Below are positions 25,936 to 38,800 of a stretch of 41,939 nt of DNA, piece after piece. Below the pieces are notes generated by a model, which was not told the DNA's origin, searched no databases, and saw only the letters and a list, made by a program, of their open reading frames with translations. Position 1 is the stretch's first letter. Each line of letters starts with the position of its first letter. The DNA is from Verrucomicrobiales bacterium. GTDB taxonomy: Bacteria > Verrucomicrobiota > Verrucomicrobiia > Verrucomicrobiales > DEV007. The stretch covers positions 1 through 41,939 of the forward strand of contig PAAG01000044.1 of the NCBI GenBank assembly GCA_002698785.1. The letters are read 5' to 3'. Made by a program: the position numbers and the translations under genes.

Positions 25936-26103
25936 AGAGTTGCCGAGGACAGCGGTTGGAGTGGGTGGACTTATCGTTGGAGCGTTCGAATGAATATCAG
26001 CATCGGCACCTGCCATCAAGTGCAAGGCCCGATCGAAGAAGCTTGGAAGGGAAATCTGTTTTTCTCATACAGCAGCTTGGCACAAGATTGGCTGTTGGTT
26101 GCT
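25936..26103 (-). repeat. Cassette-boundary spacer repeat, copy 1
   Basis: Apparently non-coding DNA between the DUF7832-like gene and the orphan Rhs tip, similar in sequence and in position to 23092-23264. The shared landmarks are AGAGTTGCC at one end and GCTGTTGGTTGCT at the other. I see no hairpin like that of copy 2. Confidence 0.6.
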
Positions 26104-26126
26104 AACGTACGTTCCCGGTTCGTTTG

Positions 26127-26555
26127 TTACCCTTGTCCTCGGTTCATACCGGAAAAGCGCTCCCCGATCATTTGCTTAACACGCTCATAATTCTCCCAAT
26201 TGTTTTCCACGCCATACATGCTCAAAACTTCACCGTCAAACAACTCGGCATAATCATCAAAATAGGTTCCCGAGTCGTAGTAACGTTTTGCAAATTCATT
26301 TCCGATTGGACTTAGCATATCTGAGGCCAGCGTTCCCCCAAGCACCCTCAATAAATCAGGCCCTGTAATTTCCCGCCTCCTAAAGGCTGCAATCTCATCT
26401 GCAAATTCATTTCCGACAGAGTCACTCTCCAAATTCGAGTCACACACCCACCCAAAAAAGAACCCAATGTGATTCAGCCCTTTGGAACCGGGTAGCACTT
26501 CTTCTGCATCTGCCTCATGATAAATGCCTTTGTCATATACAAAAATTTCGTTCAT
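26127..26555 (-). CDS. DUF7832-like probable second immunity protein
   Basis: 142 residues, soluble. The pattern YDKGIYHEADAEEVLPG, NHIGFFFGW, TGPDLLRVLGG, LSPIGNEFAKRYY and NNWENYERVKQMIGERF matches a family of small cytoplasmic proteins (DUF7832 in my memory) often encoded beside toxins. Its ATG overlaps the stop of the preceding gene by four bases (ATGA), so the two are coupled and follow the Rhs gene as a three-gene unit. It could be the true antidote, a co-immunity factor, or immunity left over from an earlier tip. Function is inferred from position and family pattern only. Confidence 0.65.
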   Translation of the reverse strand: MNEIFVYDKGIYHEADAEEVLPGSKGLNHIGFFFGWVCDSNLESDSVGNEFADEIAAFRRREITGPDLLRVLGGTLASDMLSPIGNEFAKRYYDSGTYFDDYAELFDGEVLSMYGVENNWENYERVKQMIGERFSGMNRGQG

Positions 26556-26887
26556 TTTGGACTGTTACGCACCCGTTTTAGCGTCAATTCTAACAAACGA
26601 ACATCCCCAGAGCCAGTATCCGCGCTCGACCACTTCTCATACGATTTACGAATTACATTCATTCCTTCCTCATTCAGATCTTCTGATGTAATTGCAAATT
26701 CGTCGGTTATTTCAGAGGGACTCTCGATTCCAAATTTTCTCGAAAGGCCGTTCCCTTCCAAAAACGAAATCAACGAAAAAATCTTCGTTGCAATTTGCTC
26801 GTCACTCTCCCCAGAGAGTCCCGCCTCACATAATTTTTTTGACACCTGTCGGCGCGCCTGTACCGATGTTATCGTCCACGGTTTCAT
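26552..26887 (-). CDS. Small putative immunity protein next to the PD-(D/E)XK Rhs tip
   Basis: 111 residues from ATG 26887; a TTG two codons upstream (26893) lies only 2 nt after the Rhs stop and could also serve. The protein is soluble, mostly helical in look and acidic in the middle (FLEGNGLSRKFGI, FAITSEDLNEEGMNVIRKSYEKW). I do not recognise a named family with certainty. Its position directly after the tip, coupling with the next gene, and small acidic nature are typical of cognate immunity proteins, so it is the first candidate for neutralising the adjacent nuclease. Confidence 0.6.
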   Translation of the reverse strand: MKPWTITSVQARRQVSKKLCEAGLSGESDEQIATKIFSLISFLEGNGLSRKFGIESPSEITDEFAITSEDLNEEGMNVIRKSYEKWSSADTGSGDVRLLELTLKRVRNSPK

Positions 26888-26895
26888 CTTCAAGA

Positions 26896-29800
26896 TTAGT
26901 CGAGCTTACGAACTTCGGAGACATCTTTAACTGGCACAACATCTCTTGTTTCCCGGTCCCTGACATATGTTCCTCCTTGTTCCCGAATACGTTGCTCTTT
27001 TTCCAATTGCTTGGTTTTATCAACATTCGTTCCTGTTGTTTCTACTGTCTGCGCAGAAGCTTTCTCCTTGTCAATGACAGCATGATCAACCCGCCGCGCT
27101 TCTCCTGTCAATGGATCTTTAACGATCTGTCCATTCTCATCTCTCAAATATTGCTCCCTTTGAACAGATGCATCGGGATTCTCATTTTTAAGGTCGTTTT
27201 GAACTTGCTCCTCACGGCGTTTTCCATCCGCTTGGTTCTTCTTCATCTGATCCTTCGCTGAAATAGGAGTTGGGTCCCCATCCCGCGGGGTCAGGTTGGT
27301 CCCATTGTTAGAGTCTACGGAATTCTTGTTGTGTTTCGAATTCAGTGTCCGCTTCTTGCCGGTAAGCCGATTCAAGGGATTGATACGGCTCATGGCTTCC
27401 ATCTTCATGCCGTTCTTGAAAGCCTCTTTCCCTTCTTCACTCGTTGCCGTTTCCACGAATATCTCGGGATTCTTTGCCAGGTGAACTACTCCGACGGTGA
27501 GATGGTCATAAATATTCTTCCAATACTCGCGGCTAAACCTCTCCGCCAACCCAAGCGGATCGAACTTGGTCCAAGGGTTTTGATTTACATACGCATACAA
27601 GTTGGGGCCATCCACAAATCCGGCGGGATCTCGACTTAACCATGAACCTGTCTCCAAATCCCGATAACGGAAGCCTTCGCACAACAACCCGGTCGGATCT
27701 TCGTCTTTCGTGTTCCCTCGCTGGCGGTCTTTGTTTTCTCCGATCTCATGGGTGCGCTGACCGTCGGCTTGGTACTCGCCTTGCCAGGTGAAGTCTCCCG
27801 ATTCGTCGGTCTTGGCGATGACATCGCCCCGGCTGTTATAGAAGTTGAAGCCTGCCGAGTAGTTCGTCGTGCCCACATCGGCACGCAGGCTGTAGAGAAC
27901 GCCTCCAACTCCTCCACCCCAATCGCTACCTCTCACGAAAGTTACATCCGGCCGTGACGTTCCGCTGATGCTTCCGGCAGTGGCTGCGGTTCCGAGTTGG
28001 CCGCTCTCCCATTCCTGATTGCTGGTGCCTCCACTGAAGACCAATGAGGTCGAGACTCCGGGGTTGCCCTGGTTATCGATTCCCGCGCTTTCGTCGCGGA
28101 CGATTCGGCGGGTGCGATAGTCGTAGGTATACGAGTAGGAATCAGTCCCCTGCGTAACTCCAGTCAGGCGGTTTTCTCTGTCCCACGAATAGGTGTGGGT
28201 CGTTGTTCCATCCTCGATTCGAGAGGTCCGGTTGCCATTCGCATCATACCCGAAATCAACCTCTTTCAGCAGGGTTCGCCCCGGTCCTTCAGGTCCATCA
28301 TACTCATCGAAGCCTTCCAACTGGTTCCATTTTTCAGCGTGATCATATTGGTACTCGGCAACGGATTCCCACTGGCCATTGTTATCAGCGTCTATTCTCC
28401 TCTTAGTGCGGTTACTGAGGTTATCGTAATCGTATTCGGTGACGCTCACCGCTCCGTCGTCGTCGATGGTTTCGGCTTGGAGGCGATAGTTGAGGTCGTA
28501 TTCGTTGAGTACAGTTCGAGTACGGAAGGTCCCGGGAGTGGCGAAGTCTTCGATCTGTTCTTTCTGGTAGATCAGGTTCCCGGCTTTGTCCCAGGCGTAG
28601 TCCTGACGGTACATCATTGCCCCCGGGGTCAATAGGGTGCCGGGCTTGTGGGTGACGTTGGCAGTGCGGCGCCCCTGAGCGTCGTATTCGCTCACAAGAA
28701 CCTGTCCGTTGGGGAAGAGCTTGCGGGTCACGCGACCAAGCTTGTCGTAGCCGTAGGTGGTCGTGCGCCCGTTCTCAGTCATTGTCTCGAGGCGGTTCCA
28801 GGCATCGTAGGTGGACTCGATGGTCTGGCCAGTGAGGCCGTAAACAACTTCTATCCGGTTGCCGCCCACGTCGTGGGTGTAAGCGTGGGTGACGCCGTTG
28901 CTCGTCTCCCGGTCCATGTTCCCGAGGGTGTCGTAGGCGTAGGAGACGTTAGCACGGGCGTCGGTGCTTTCGGTCACGGTGAGGATGCGACCGGCTTTGT
29001 CATAGCTATAGACGCGGGTGTCATTGTTGTCGTAGGTGACGGTCTTGAGTCGGTTGTAGCTGTCGTAAGAGTAACTGGTGACGCCGTTTCCGTCATTTCG
29101 GCTGCGGAGGTTGGTGGCATCGTAGGTGTTGATGACGGCCTGCACGCCGGCGGGGTAGTCGGTCTTTGTATTCCGGTTGAGTCCGTCGTAGGTGAAGGTG
29201 GTCACCTGGTGGAGACCACCGACGTCGGCGATGACTTTGGTCTTGTTCCCTGCGCTGTCGTATTCGAACTGCGTGGTAATGTTCTCAGCGTCCAGGGTGG
29301 TTTCAAGGCGATTGAGTGGATCGTAGGTGTTGGAAATGACGGTCCCGTTTGCATCGGTCACCTCGACGGCATTTCCATTCTGATCGTAGTCGGTCTGAAC
29401 ATGGGTGACGACTGCATTGTCTAGAGCAATATCACCGTTGCCATCAATAGTCACATCTCCGTTCGGGTCAAAGCTGACGACGTCAATCGGCGCGCCATAG
29501 ACGTCAGTGGCGCGATTGGCACTGTCGTAGACGGTGGTGGTGACGAACAGATCAGGGTCGGTGGCTTTCACCACGTTGTCCCGGCTGTCGTAGGTCGTCA
29601 GGGTGGAAGCGACCACTTCGGCGCCCTGTCCGTGGACTTTCTCCGGAGGAGCGGTCACGATGATGGGGCGATTCCGCGAATCGTAGGTGGTGGTAACGGT
29701 ATTCCCGAGCGGATCGGTAACGGTCAGGGCATTGCCTGCGGCATCGTAGGTCGTGTGGGTGACAGCCTGCTGGGGATCTTGCAAATTGTCGAGGATGTCG

Positions 29801-32800
29801 TTTCCATCGGAGTCTCGCAGCACTGGCGAGGTAACGGAGGTGGGACGCCCGACGGTGTCATAGGCGGTGGTGGTCACTCGCCCGAACACGTCAGTCTGCT
29901 CGTAGGGCAGGCCAGCGGGAGTGTAGCTGGTGGAGGTAACGAGGGGGCCCTCCGGAGTTCCCACGCCAACCCGGGTCTCCACGACCTGGTTGAGGCCGTC
30001 GTAATCCATTTCGGTCACGAGCCCGGAGGGATCGACTGTTCGGTAGACATTGTTGTGGACGTCGTATTTGTAGGTCTCCGTTGCGCTGCCGGTGCCACCT
30101 AATCCGGTGGGGAAGACGGTCTTCTGCGCGGTCATACGGTAGGAACCGTCGTAGGCGTGGTAGACCGTCGCCTTGGGCGTGACGGTCTTGAGGGGCTTGA
30201 AGCCGGTGAAGAGTCCTCCAGTGTAGGCATCACCATTGAACCCGGTCTCCTGCCAGGCATCGTCGCCGTCCTGCTCGTAGAAATACTGGACCGCATATTC
30301 TTCGTCTTCTCCAACGGCGAAGCGCTCTTCTTCTTTGCGATGGAGTTGGTCGTAATCGATCTCGGTGACGAAGCCTCTAGGGTCTGTGCTCGACGTAACC
30401 TGCCCAACATCGTTGTATTGATTTTCAGTAACGATGTCGCCTGCGGGCCCGGTGCGAATGAGGTCGCTATCGAGGTCGACATCGATTCCCGAACGTCGCA
30501 AACGTCTCCGCTTGTCGTATTCCTTGATGGAACGGGAAACGACGGCTCCGTTTTCGACGTGCTCCTGGACAATTTCGTCTCCGCCGAATTCGTCCGATTT
30601 CCCATACGAAACCCGGTTTTCCGACGTGACGACAGGGTCGCCCGGCGCGGGACCCTGGAACGGTGGTTGGACGGTCTTGATGAGGCGGTTCCAACCGTCG
30701 TATTCGAAATTGGTCACGAATCCTCTCGGGTCGGTCACGGAAAGTTTGTTGCCGTTTCCGTCGTAGGTGTATTCTGTGATTAGTTCCGTAGCGCCATCGT
30801 AGGCGATTTCCTGCTTTACGCGGAGTTGGTCGTCGGGCTCGTAGGTGGTAACCAAGTCGACTCCCCCATCTACATCGACTCCGTCGGTCACGGTTTTCCC
30901 GGACATGAATCCCCGGCTGTTGTCAAAATTCTTAACGGGATCATAAGCGAAGAATGTTTCCCTGACCAAAGCGTTATTTTTGGAAATGGTTTCCCGGATT
31001 CTATTGCCCTCGTCGTCGAACTCGTATTCCGTCACCAACGTTCCTCTTTGGATTTTCTCCAAGCGGCGACTGTCGGGCTCGTAGAAATTATAGGTCGTAC
31101 CTGCCGGATCTATCACAGACGTCGGATCGTCAAACCTCAGGAAGACCCGAGTATCATTGAGAAACGTGTTAACGCCGAGGGAGAACCCTTCGTCGTAATT
31201 GTAGGTCGTTGTAGCACCACTCAGATCGGTATGACGGGACAGTGCGTTTCCTGCTTCGAGATTGAATAGGAAGGATTCGGAACCCCCGGCGTGGGTGATC
31301 TCCATCATTTGATACGCGATGATTACCTGCTCCGCTTCCGGGTCGATGTATGCACCAGGCAAGTTTTCCGTATCGATGAAGCTAGGGGCGTAAAATCTGT
31401 AGGTCCAATTTTCCCCTTCCGCATCGGTAATCGAAGACTCGGCACGATACCCCACTATCTCGGGCATCTCTTCGCCAAACGCTGGACCGATCTTCAGTCT
31501 TCCACGATACTCAAAATGGGACGTCACTCCATCTGGAGCGATCACTTTCGATACAATTCGCGGCAGTCCGATCTGCGTCCGATAATCGGAGACATCATTG
31601 TCCCAGAATTGTACGTTGCCATTGTTCTCGTAGTGAAACCGGTACTCGTTCCCGTGCCGGTCAGTGATTGAGGCCAAGTCATAGGTTGTGACAAATCGTC
31701 CCGTGACCTCAGGTTTATCCCCTGAGGCAAACATTTTCCAATCTTCCTGCTTACCTATGGTATAAGAATATTTGATCGTATCGCCATTCGGTCGGTGCAC
31801 TGCAATCAGTTGTTCGTAATTGGGCGAGTATTCGTAGCGGGTCACTTTGCCGCGACAATCGCGGACTGCGGTCACCCTGCCGGTTGCGGATTGCGCAATC
31901 GCAACATCCAGTCCCCGATCCGGGTTCGAAATACGAGAGGGAATCACGGTATTGGGCCCTGGATACGTGTATATCAGTGTGTTCTCGTTGCGATCAGTTA
32001 CTGACTCCAGCCGGTAGTAGAAAACCTTTGTATGTGGAGTTTCTTCAGGCACAAGGGTCTTGCGATTCCCAACATATTGCTGCTCGTAACCAATTTTCTG
32101 ATACAACAATGTCGTTCCAAACTTCTTCGTAAAGACAATCGCTCCACCACCGCCGGCAACGACATTCATGTAACTTTTGGCAGAACCGCCAGCCCCAGGC
32201 TGCGGAAACCACGCACCATTTACGATGTTGAACGAATGCACTGACCCGTTCTCATCGATCAGTGTTCCCAGCGAACTCTCCGTCGCTCCGGTTTCTCCGA
32301 TGTTTTCTACAACTTTCGCGTGTGCTCCGATGTTGCTAGACCACCCCAGACCGAACGGGAGATCGAGGCGCTCGGATGTCCTGAGCCCCTGATCACGCAC
32401 TACAAAACCATCACTGAGGCTGGTTCCCTTCCAGCTCTGATCACCCCGACTGTTGCGTCTCACTTCCAATGAGAAATCGGCTCCCTGCATGGGAACGTAT
32501 ACATCCGTGGTGGAGTGACTGAGACTCAGGTTGAATGCATCGATGTAGGTTTCTTCTTTTTCGCCATCGTTTTCAGCCGATTCGTCCGGCATTTCATCCG
32601 GTATCGGTCTCCCGTCCAAACTGATTTTCCGATAGCGTGAGCCGGTGAGATCGTTTGCAGAGACATTGGGGCGAGTCCATTTGGAGGTGGGACGGTCTTC
32701 TTCTTCCTCCTCTTCCCCATCATCGTTCGTCAGAACCTCTACACAATTGCATGCTTCCCAGTCGAACTCGAATCCCTCGCCACATTCGGGTACACCAACC

Positions 32801-35800
32801 CACGATGGCAAGTCCGAGCAATCCATGAATTCACCGAGGTCGCAAAAATCGGGATTTGCCTCTCGAAATTCCGGGTCGTCACAGCCGCCGTAGCTCGGAT
32901 TATTGCCTACGTCCGTGTAAAATTGAAGGGTGAGCGGAGGAGGAGAGAAACTCTCAGTGTACAATCCGTTATGGGAGACAGTTCCTGTGTATTGGTCCTG
33001 AACGGGCTGATTGTTCTCAATCACGTTGGGACGAAGAGGGTCAGTCCCCCAAATCGTTATCTCATCGAAATCGCTAATTCCATCACCGTCTGTATCTTCC
33101 AACCACGGATCTGTCCCATATTCGATGACCTCTTCATAATCGGTGAGCTCATCGAATTCTGAGTCTGGTTCTCCGGGGTTTGTTCGATAGATTTTTACCT
33201 CTTCAAAATCAGTGAGGTCATCGTTGTCAGAATCCGGTTCCGTTGGGTCGGTCTCCGCTCGAAACTCTTCGAGGTTCGACAATCCGTCATTATCCAGGTC
33301 GTCTTTCGCATCGGCAGCAAGGAAGGGGTTCAGCCCATAGGCTCTTTCCCAGTTATCATCGATTTCGTCCTGATCATAGTCCTGGCTGGGGTTGCGCGGA
33401 TTCGTGCCTACAAGAACTTCGAGACCGTCTCCTGCTCCGTCGCCATCCGTATCAGGATTCAATATCACGGTGCGATAACGATACTCCCAGAGGTTGGTGA
33501 GATCGTCGTCATCGGGATCTCCTGTCGGGTCGATATCTCCATCATTGGTACCATCCACCTCAACTGAGTCAAGAAAGGCCTCCCAGAGGTCAGGAATGTC
33601 GTCGCTGTCACTATCCAGGTCAGCGAGGGTCAGGACATTCGGATCGACGGGGAACGGCGGAGCAGGATCGTCAGCGGGATTGGTTACATAGGTATGGTAC
33701 TCATCTCCGTCGGACACCCCATCTTCATCGGTATCCGTGTCGAGGGGATCTGTTTTCAATGCATATTCGTCTGCATTCGACAATCCATCCCCATCAAAGT
33801 CTTGAACCTGAAATAGAGGGTTTGGATCTACATACCCTTGTGGCACGTCATACCACTCTCCGGCCCAAACAAGAACGCCATTGATATCATACTCCCATTC
33901 GGTTCCCGTATACACCAAAATGCCGTTCACATCATAATCCCAATTGGGACCATCGTACAGCATGGTTGCCGTCGCTGTATCGTAGTACCAGTACTGAGAA
34001 GACTCGCTATCTTCCGGATCGTAATGGGGCTCTGCAGGAGGATCATTCGTATTCGAAGGTACGGGAGCATATCCAAAGTATGCTTCCCAAACATCAGGAA
34101 CTCCATCTTCGTCTCGGTCGGTGGACGTGCCATCGCTGTACTGATTGACATCTGCGGGCCACCCCCGAATTACTTCTATCCAAGTTGGGATTCCGTCACC
34201 GTCCGGATCTGCCAAGCCATCCTTAGGATCAGTTTCATTGATGTGCTCCTGTAGGTTAGGTACACCATCGTTGTCCGTATCAACTAATGCGTCCTGCCAA
34301 TAATTCGAATCGAGTCCATATTGGTCCTCCCAACTGTCCGGCATACCATCATTGTCGGTGTCGACGATTAGGAAAATCGATCCGTCGGTTTTGCTATTGG
34401 GATCGTCGGGGTCTGTTCCTCGATCCAACTCGAACCCGTCGGGTTGACCGTCGTCATCGAAGTCAGGATCTTCGTCGGACAAGTTCAGGGCCCACTCCCG
34501 GCCACGCCCTACTCCGTCACCATCGCCGTCGACCAGACCATCCGCCGGATCGTGTGGATTCCAACCGTTCGTAATCTCATATCCATCAGTCCAGTCGTCC
34601 CCGTCGGAATCGGAGTCATTCGGGTCGAGACCCCAGTATTGCTCGTCCTTGTTCAAGAGCAAGTCCAGGTCGGGGTCACCACTTCCCGTCTGGGCGGTAG
34701 TATTCCCAAAGTATTCTATTTCCCATAGGTCTGCCAGATCGTCGCCATCGGAATCAACCGGTTTGACCCCCGGATGATCCGGATTTCCTCCATAGTGGTA
34801 TTCCGTCCAGTCGCTCCATCCATCGCCATCAGAGTCCGAACTGTTTGGATCCGTTCCGGCATACATTTCTTCCTCGTTCGATACCCCATCATTGTCAGGG
34901 TCGTCATCGTAGCTGTTCGTCATCACGCTTCCGAAATGCTCCTCCTCCCAGGAATCTTGAAGGAAGTCTCCGTCGACATTGATGTCCGAGGGTGTGTGCA
35001 GCACCTTCCGCAGGGAGTCTTCGGCGAGAGGAGTATCTGGAACGCTGGCTGCGGAAGAAGGATCAGTTCCGTAGATAACAATCTCGTCTCCGTCGAGGTA
35101 GCCATCGTCGTCGAAATCCCAATCCTCATCGTCGAGCGAATAAATCAACTCAACCGCGTACGACAATCCATCGACATCCCAATCTCTGATCTCATATGTC
35201 AAAGGACTGAAATCCTCCAAGTCATCGATATGATCTCGGTCCGAATCGTAGCTATCTGGATCAGTTTCGATGTGCCCCTCAGGGGTCTCGGTCGCGGGAT
35301 CAGCGAACGCACCAGTCTCGTATCTTGTAGTAAGACCATCGCCATCATAGTCATATTCCAGAAGGGACGGATAGAGTCCCTGCTCGGGCGTTTGATAGAA
35401 TGCAACCATGGCATTATAAGCGTCTACAGAAGACTGATCATTTGGATCCGTTACCACGAAACCGCCCGTCTCGTGTGAAGCAATATTTTCTACAACCACT
35501 CCCATACACCCACCAACCGCGTCAACGCCAGGGGTTGCCCCAGTAAGCTCAATGATGGGATCTGCACCAGAATCGTTCGCCGAAATCGATGAGATAAAAA
35601 ACTCTCCAAGATAAGTTAATTCAGAGTTTTCATCAGGCACCTCAACTACAATGTCCGACTGGGCAACCACGAAAGAGTCATCGTAATGATTTACTCTAAC
35701 CACGACCGAATCGCCACTATCAGGTACCAGAACAAGGTCTTTGATCCAAAGATGGGCTCGTTTCAACCATGACGGCGCGGGGTTGCTTCCCCCGTCCATT

Positions 35801-38800
35801 ACTAGCGGAAACTTGATTTCTCCATTGGCTCCAGAAGTCCCACTAAAAGCATAAAGGTCTTGGTATGACGCTTCGAGATCATATCTGCCACGAGATAGCT
35901 GTAAATCTTCGAACCGTGCGATCCCCTGATCTTGACGGTCCTCACCCGAAGACACATATCCCCCTGAAAACACACTCTCAAAAGAGGTCTTAATCGGATT
36001 GGTCAACAGTGCCCAGTCCGCGGAATGCGCCTTCCCATAAAGCAATGCTTGACCACCGACTCGCAGGATTCGCAGAAAAGCTATATCATTAGCATTTCCA
36101 CAATCGATTGACACTACCTCTGCACCTTGGCTCTCACGATACTTCGCCAAAAGGTTCCCTGTTGCTGTTACTTCCACAGCCACAAAGGGTGCATCGGCTC
36201 GCAACCCTCCACGAATCATTACTCCGCCTGAAGAAGATGAGGCACTGGAAGGAGCAAACATCGGTCTCCGACTTTCAATCATCTCACGATCTTGAGGATT
36301 CGAAGAGCGAAAGAAGAAAGATACCCCATCCCAACGGTCCTTCAGTCCCCAACCTTGGGAACTTGCCAAAATCTTCCCATTATCGTCATTCCAGTCTTCG
36401 AACTGTCCTCCCAAATCGGCTCCGAGTACCATCGTATGCCAGTCGTCGGCTTCTTCCATTGTTCCGGTCGATTGGTAGGTGAAGCCATCCACATCCGAAA
36501 CGTCCCATTGAACCGTTACCGACACTGGATCGGAAATGGGCCCGGGAACATTGAATTCATCGACTGCAACCGCTGTAAACTCGATCACCGTGCCGTCAGC
36601 TTCCGTAACGTCGTAGATCACTTGGTAAGGAGCTTCGTAATCCGGACTTCCAATCGCAACACCATCGGCATAAAACTGTACACCGGTTATCTCCGCATCA
36701 CTGGGGTGAGTTACTGTCGCCGAAACAGGAACATGGGAAAGGTAATCGACGTTAGTGCCATCCAAGGGAGCATCAATGCTTGTCAGCGGCCCCTGAGAAA
36801 GATACAGAGTTACGGGAATCCGAACCAGCAAATGGTCTTCGCTGTCACGCAGTTCATACGCTCCTTCATACATGTCATTCGGTATGCCGGAAGGATCGAC
36901 AGAAAAAGATAGTGAAGAAGAGCCATACGTTGAGAGGGTTTCCCCTTGAGGCAGTACCGAGAACCATTCGATATCTGGATCTTCTCCTTCACCCAATACA
37001 ACACTGTCGAAACTCGTCCCACTCCACGTAAGTGCAGCACCAGTGAAATTCTCGAATTCCCTTCCAACGATCAATGTATCACCAGATTCGAGAGAAACTT
37101 CAACCGGATCGATCGGATAGCTAAGAGGGTCGGTCGGAGAAGTTCCCGCGAACACTTCGTAACCATCGACTGCTCCGTCCTCATCGCTGTCAGGTTCGAG
37201 CGCATCTGTTTCCCACAGACCTTCGTCCGCATTGCTCAACCAGTCGTGATCGTAATCGCCCGAGGCAGAGACATTGTCTTGAGCGGCATATTCATCGAAC
37301 TCATCTACTCCGATAATGGCAAACTCGACTCCGTCGCTCACCCCGTCTCCGTCACTGTCCCAGTTGTTGGCGTATATTATGTGCCCTCCAACGAAGAGGT
37401 TGTATTCCTCCACGTCAGTAAGACCGTCTGAGTCGGAATCCTCCGTAGTGTTGTCTTCCAGTGGGTCGAGACCGTTATCCAACTCCCATTCGTCAGGAAT
37501 CCCATCGTTATCAGAGTGGGAAGAATTCGGATTTGTCTGGTTCCGGTATTCCTGCAAATTTGAAACCCCGTCATTGTCCGCATCGAGGGAAGGCTCATCT
37601 ACGTCCGTGTAATGTTGCTCCCAGGCATCCGCCATTCCGTCCAGATCGGCATCCGGTTCAATTACGTTGTAACACCTCCCGAACTCTACCGACGCACCTT
37701 CCTCCAACACTTCAACCGCGATCATCAAATCTCCGTCTACTGGTAAAGACGGCGCATTAGTGAAAGGAATGTCTGCGGATTGCTCCACGTTCTCGCTATC
37801 CACCCACAGCAAAATGAGCTTCGGAGTGGAAGCTGACAGGTCCACTTTTAGTTCCAGCACATCAAGCGGCGACAAGACTACGGAAGTACCCAGGGAAACC
37901 TGGCTATCAAAGCTTGACGAAATTTGCAATTCCCCCTGCTCATTCGTGGATACATACAGTTCTGGAGACCTTACGGCTCCCGTAAAGAATGAATCGGCCT
38001 GCACAACACCTATCCGGGCTTCTTTTGAAGGATCACCAAAGCGGAAACGTATCCGGCTCCCATCTTTCAGCCTCTGATGAGATAGAGCCCGCCCCGTCTC
38101 CCCAGCAGAGAGAGAAGACTTGCGGTCAACTGTCGTCGAGTAGTCGACCCCACCTTCATCCGTTTCAGATACAATCACACTTTCTGTTTTCCCAAGCCGG
38201 TCAAACACCAAAGGCTCGAAATGGTCGGCCCCATCAATCGGTGACGTTCCTTCGAAAGACTCCAAACCGTTGCTAACAAGGTCGAAGTCAACATCGTCAT
38301 CCGGCAATGCCGTAAGAAAATTCACAATTCCATCTGAACCGCTACGGTCGATGATCGCCAATTCCATCTCATCTTCGATCCCGTCTCCATCACTATCCCT
38401 TGAAGTTGGATCGAGTTCAATTCCCTCCGAATAATACCGGTCGTGCTCCACCAAGTCCTTCACGCCATCGTTGTCATAGTCGGAGGCGGATGCATCAGAA
38501 TCGGGGATAATGGGATTAAACGCCGTGTTATACTCCCACTCCCAATCATCTCGGAGACCGTCGTAATCCGAGTCTATTAAGTGCCCCTGAGTGCCGATCG
38601 CGAATTCTTCCGAATTGAGCAACCCATCCAAATCGTCATCGAAATCCCGTTTCACATCATCCACAATGGTGTACTCAGCCTTTGCATCGACAATTGCCTG
38701 CTCCCAGCTGTCCAGCAGATAGTCGTTATCGGTATCTGGATCACGAACTAAGCGATACCGCAAATTATAGACTTCCGCGTCTTCTTCCGGAAGCGAAACG

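Noticed and set aside
28195-29424. Plus-strand frames of 146 and 258 codons opposite the Rhs shell
   Set aside because: Valine/glycine-rich antisense translation of YD repeats. The minus frame carries the recognisable Rhs motifs.
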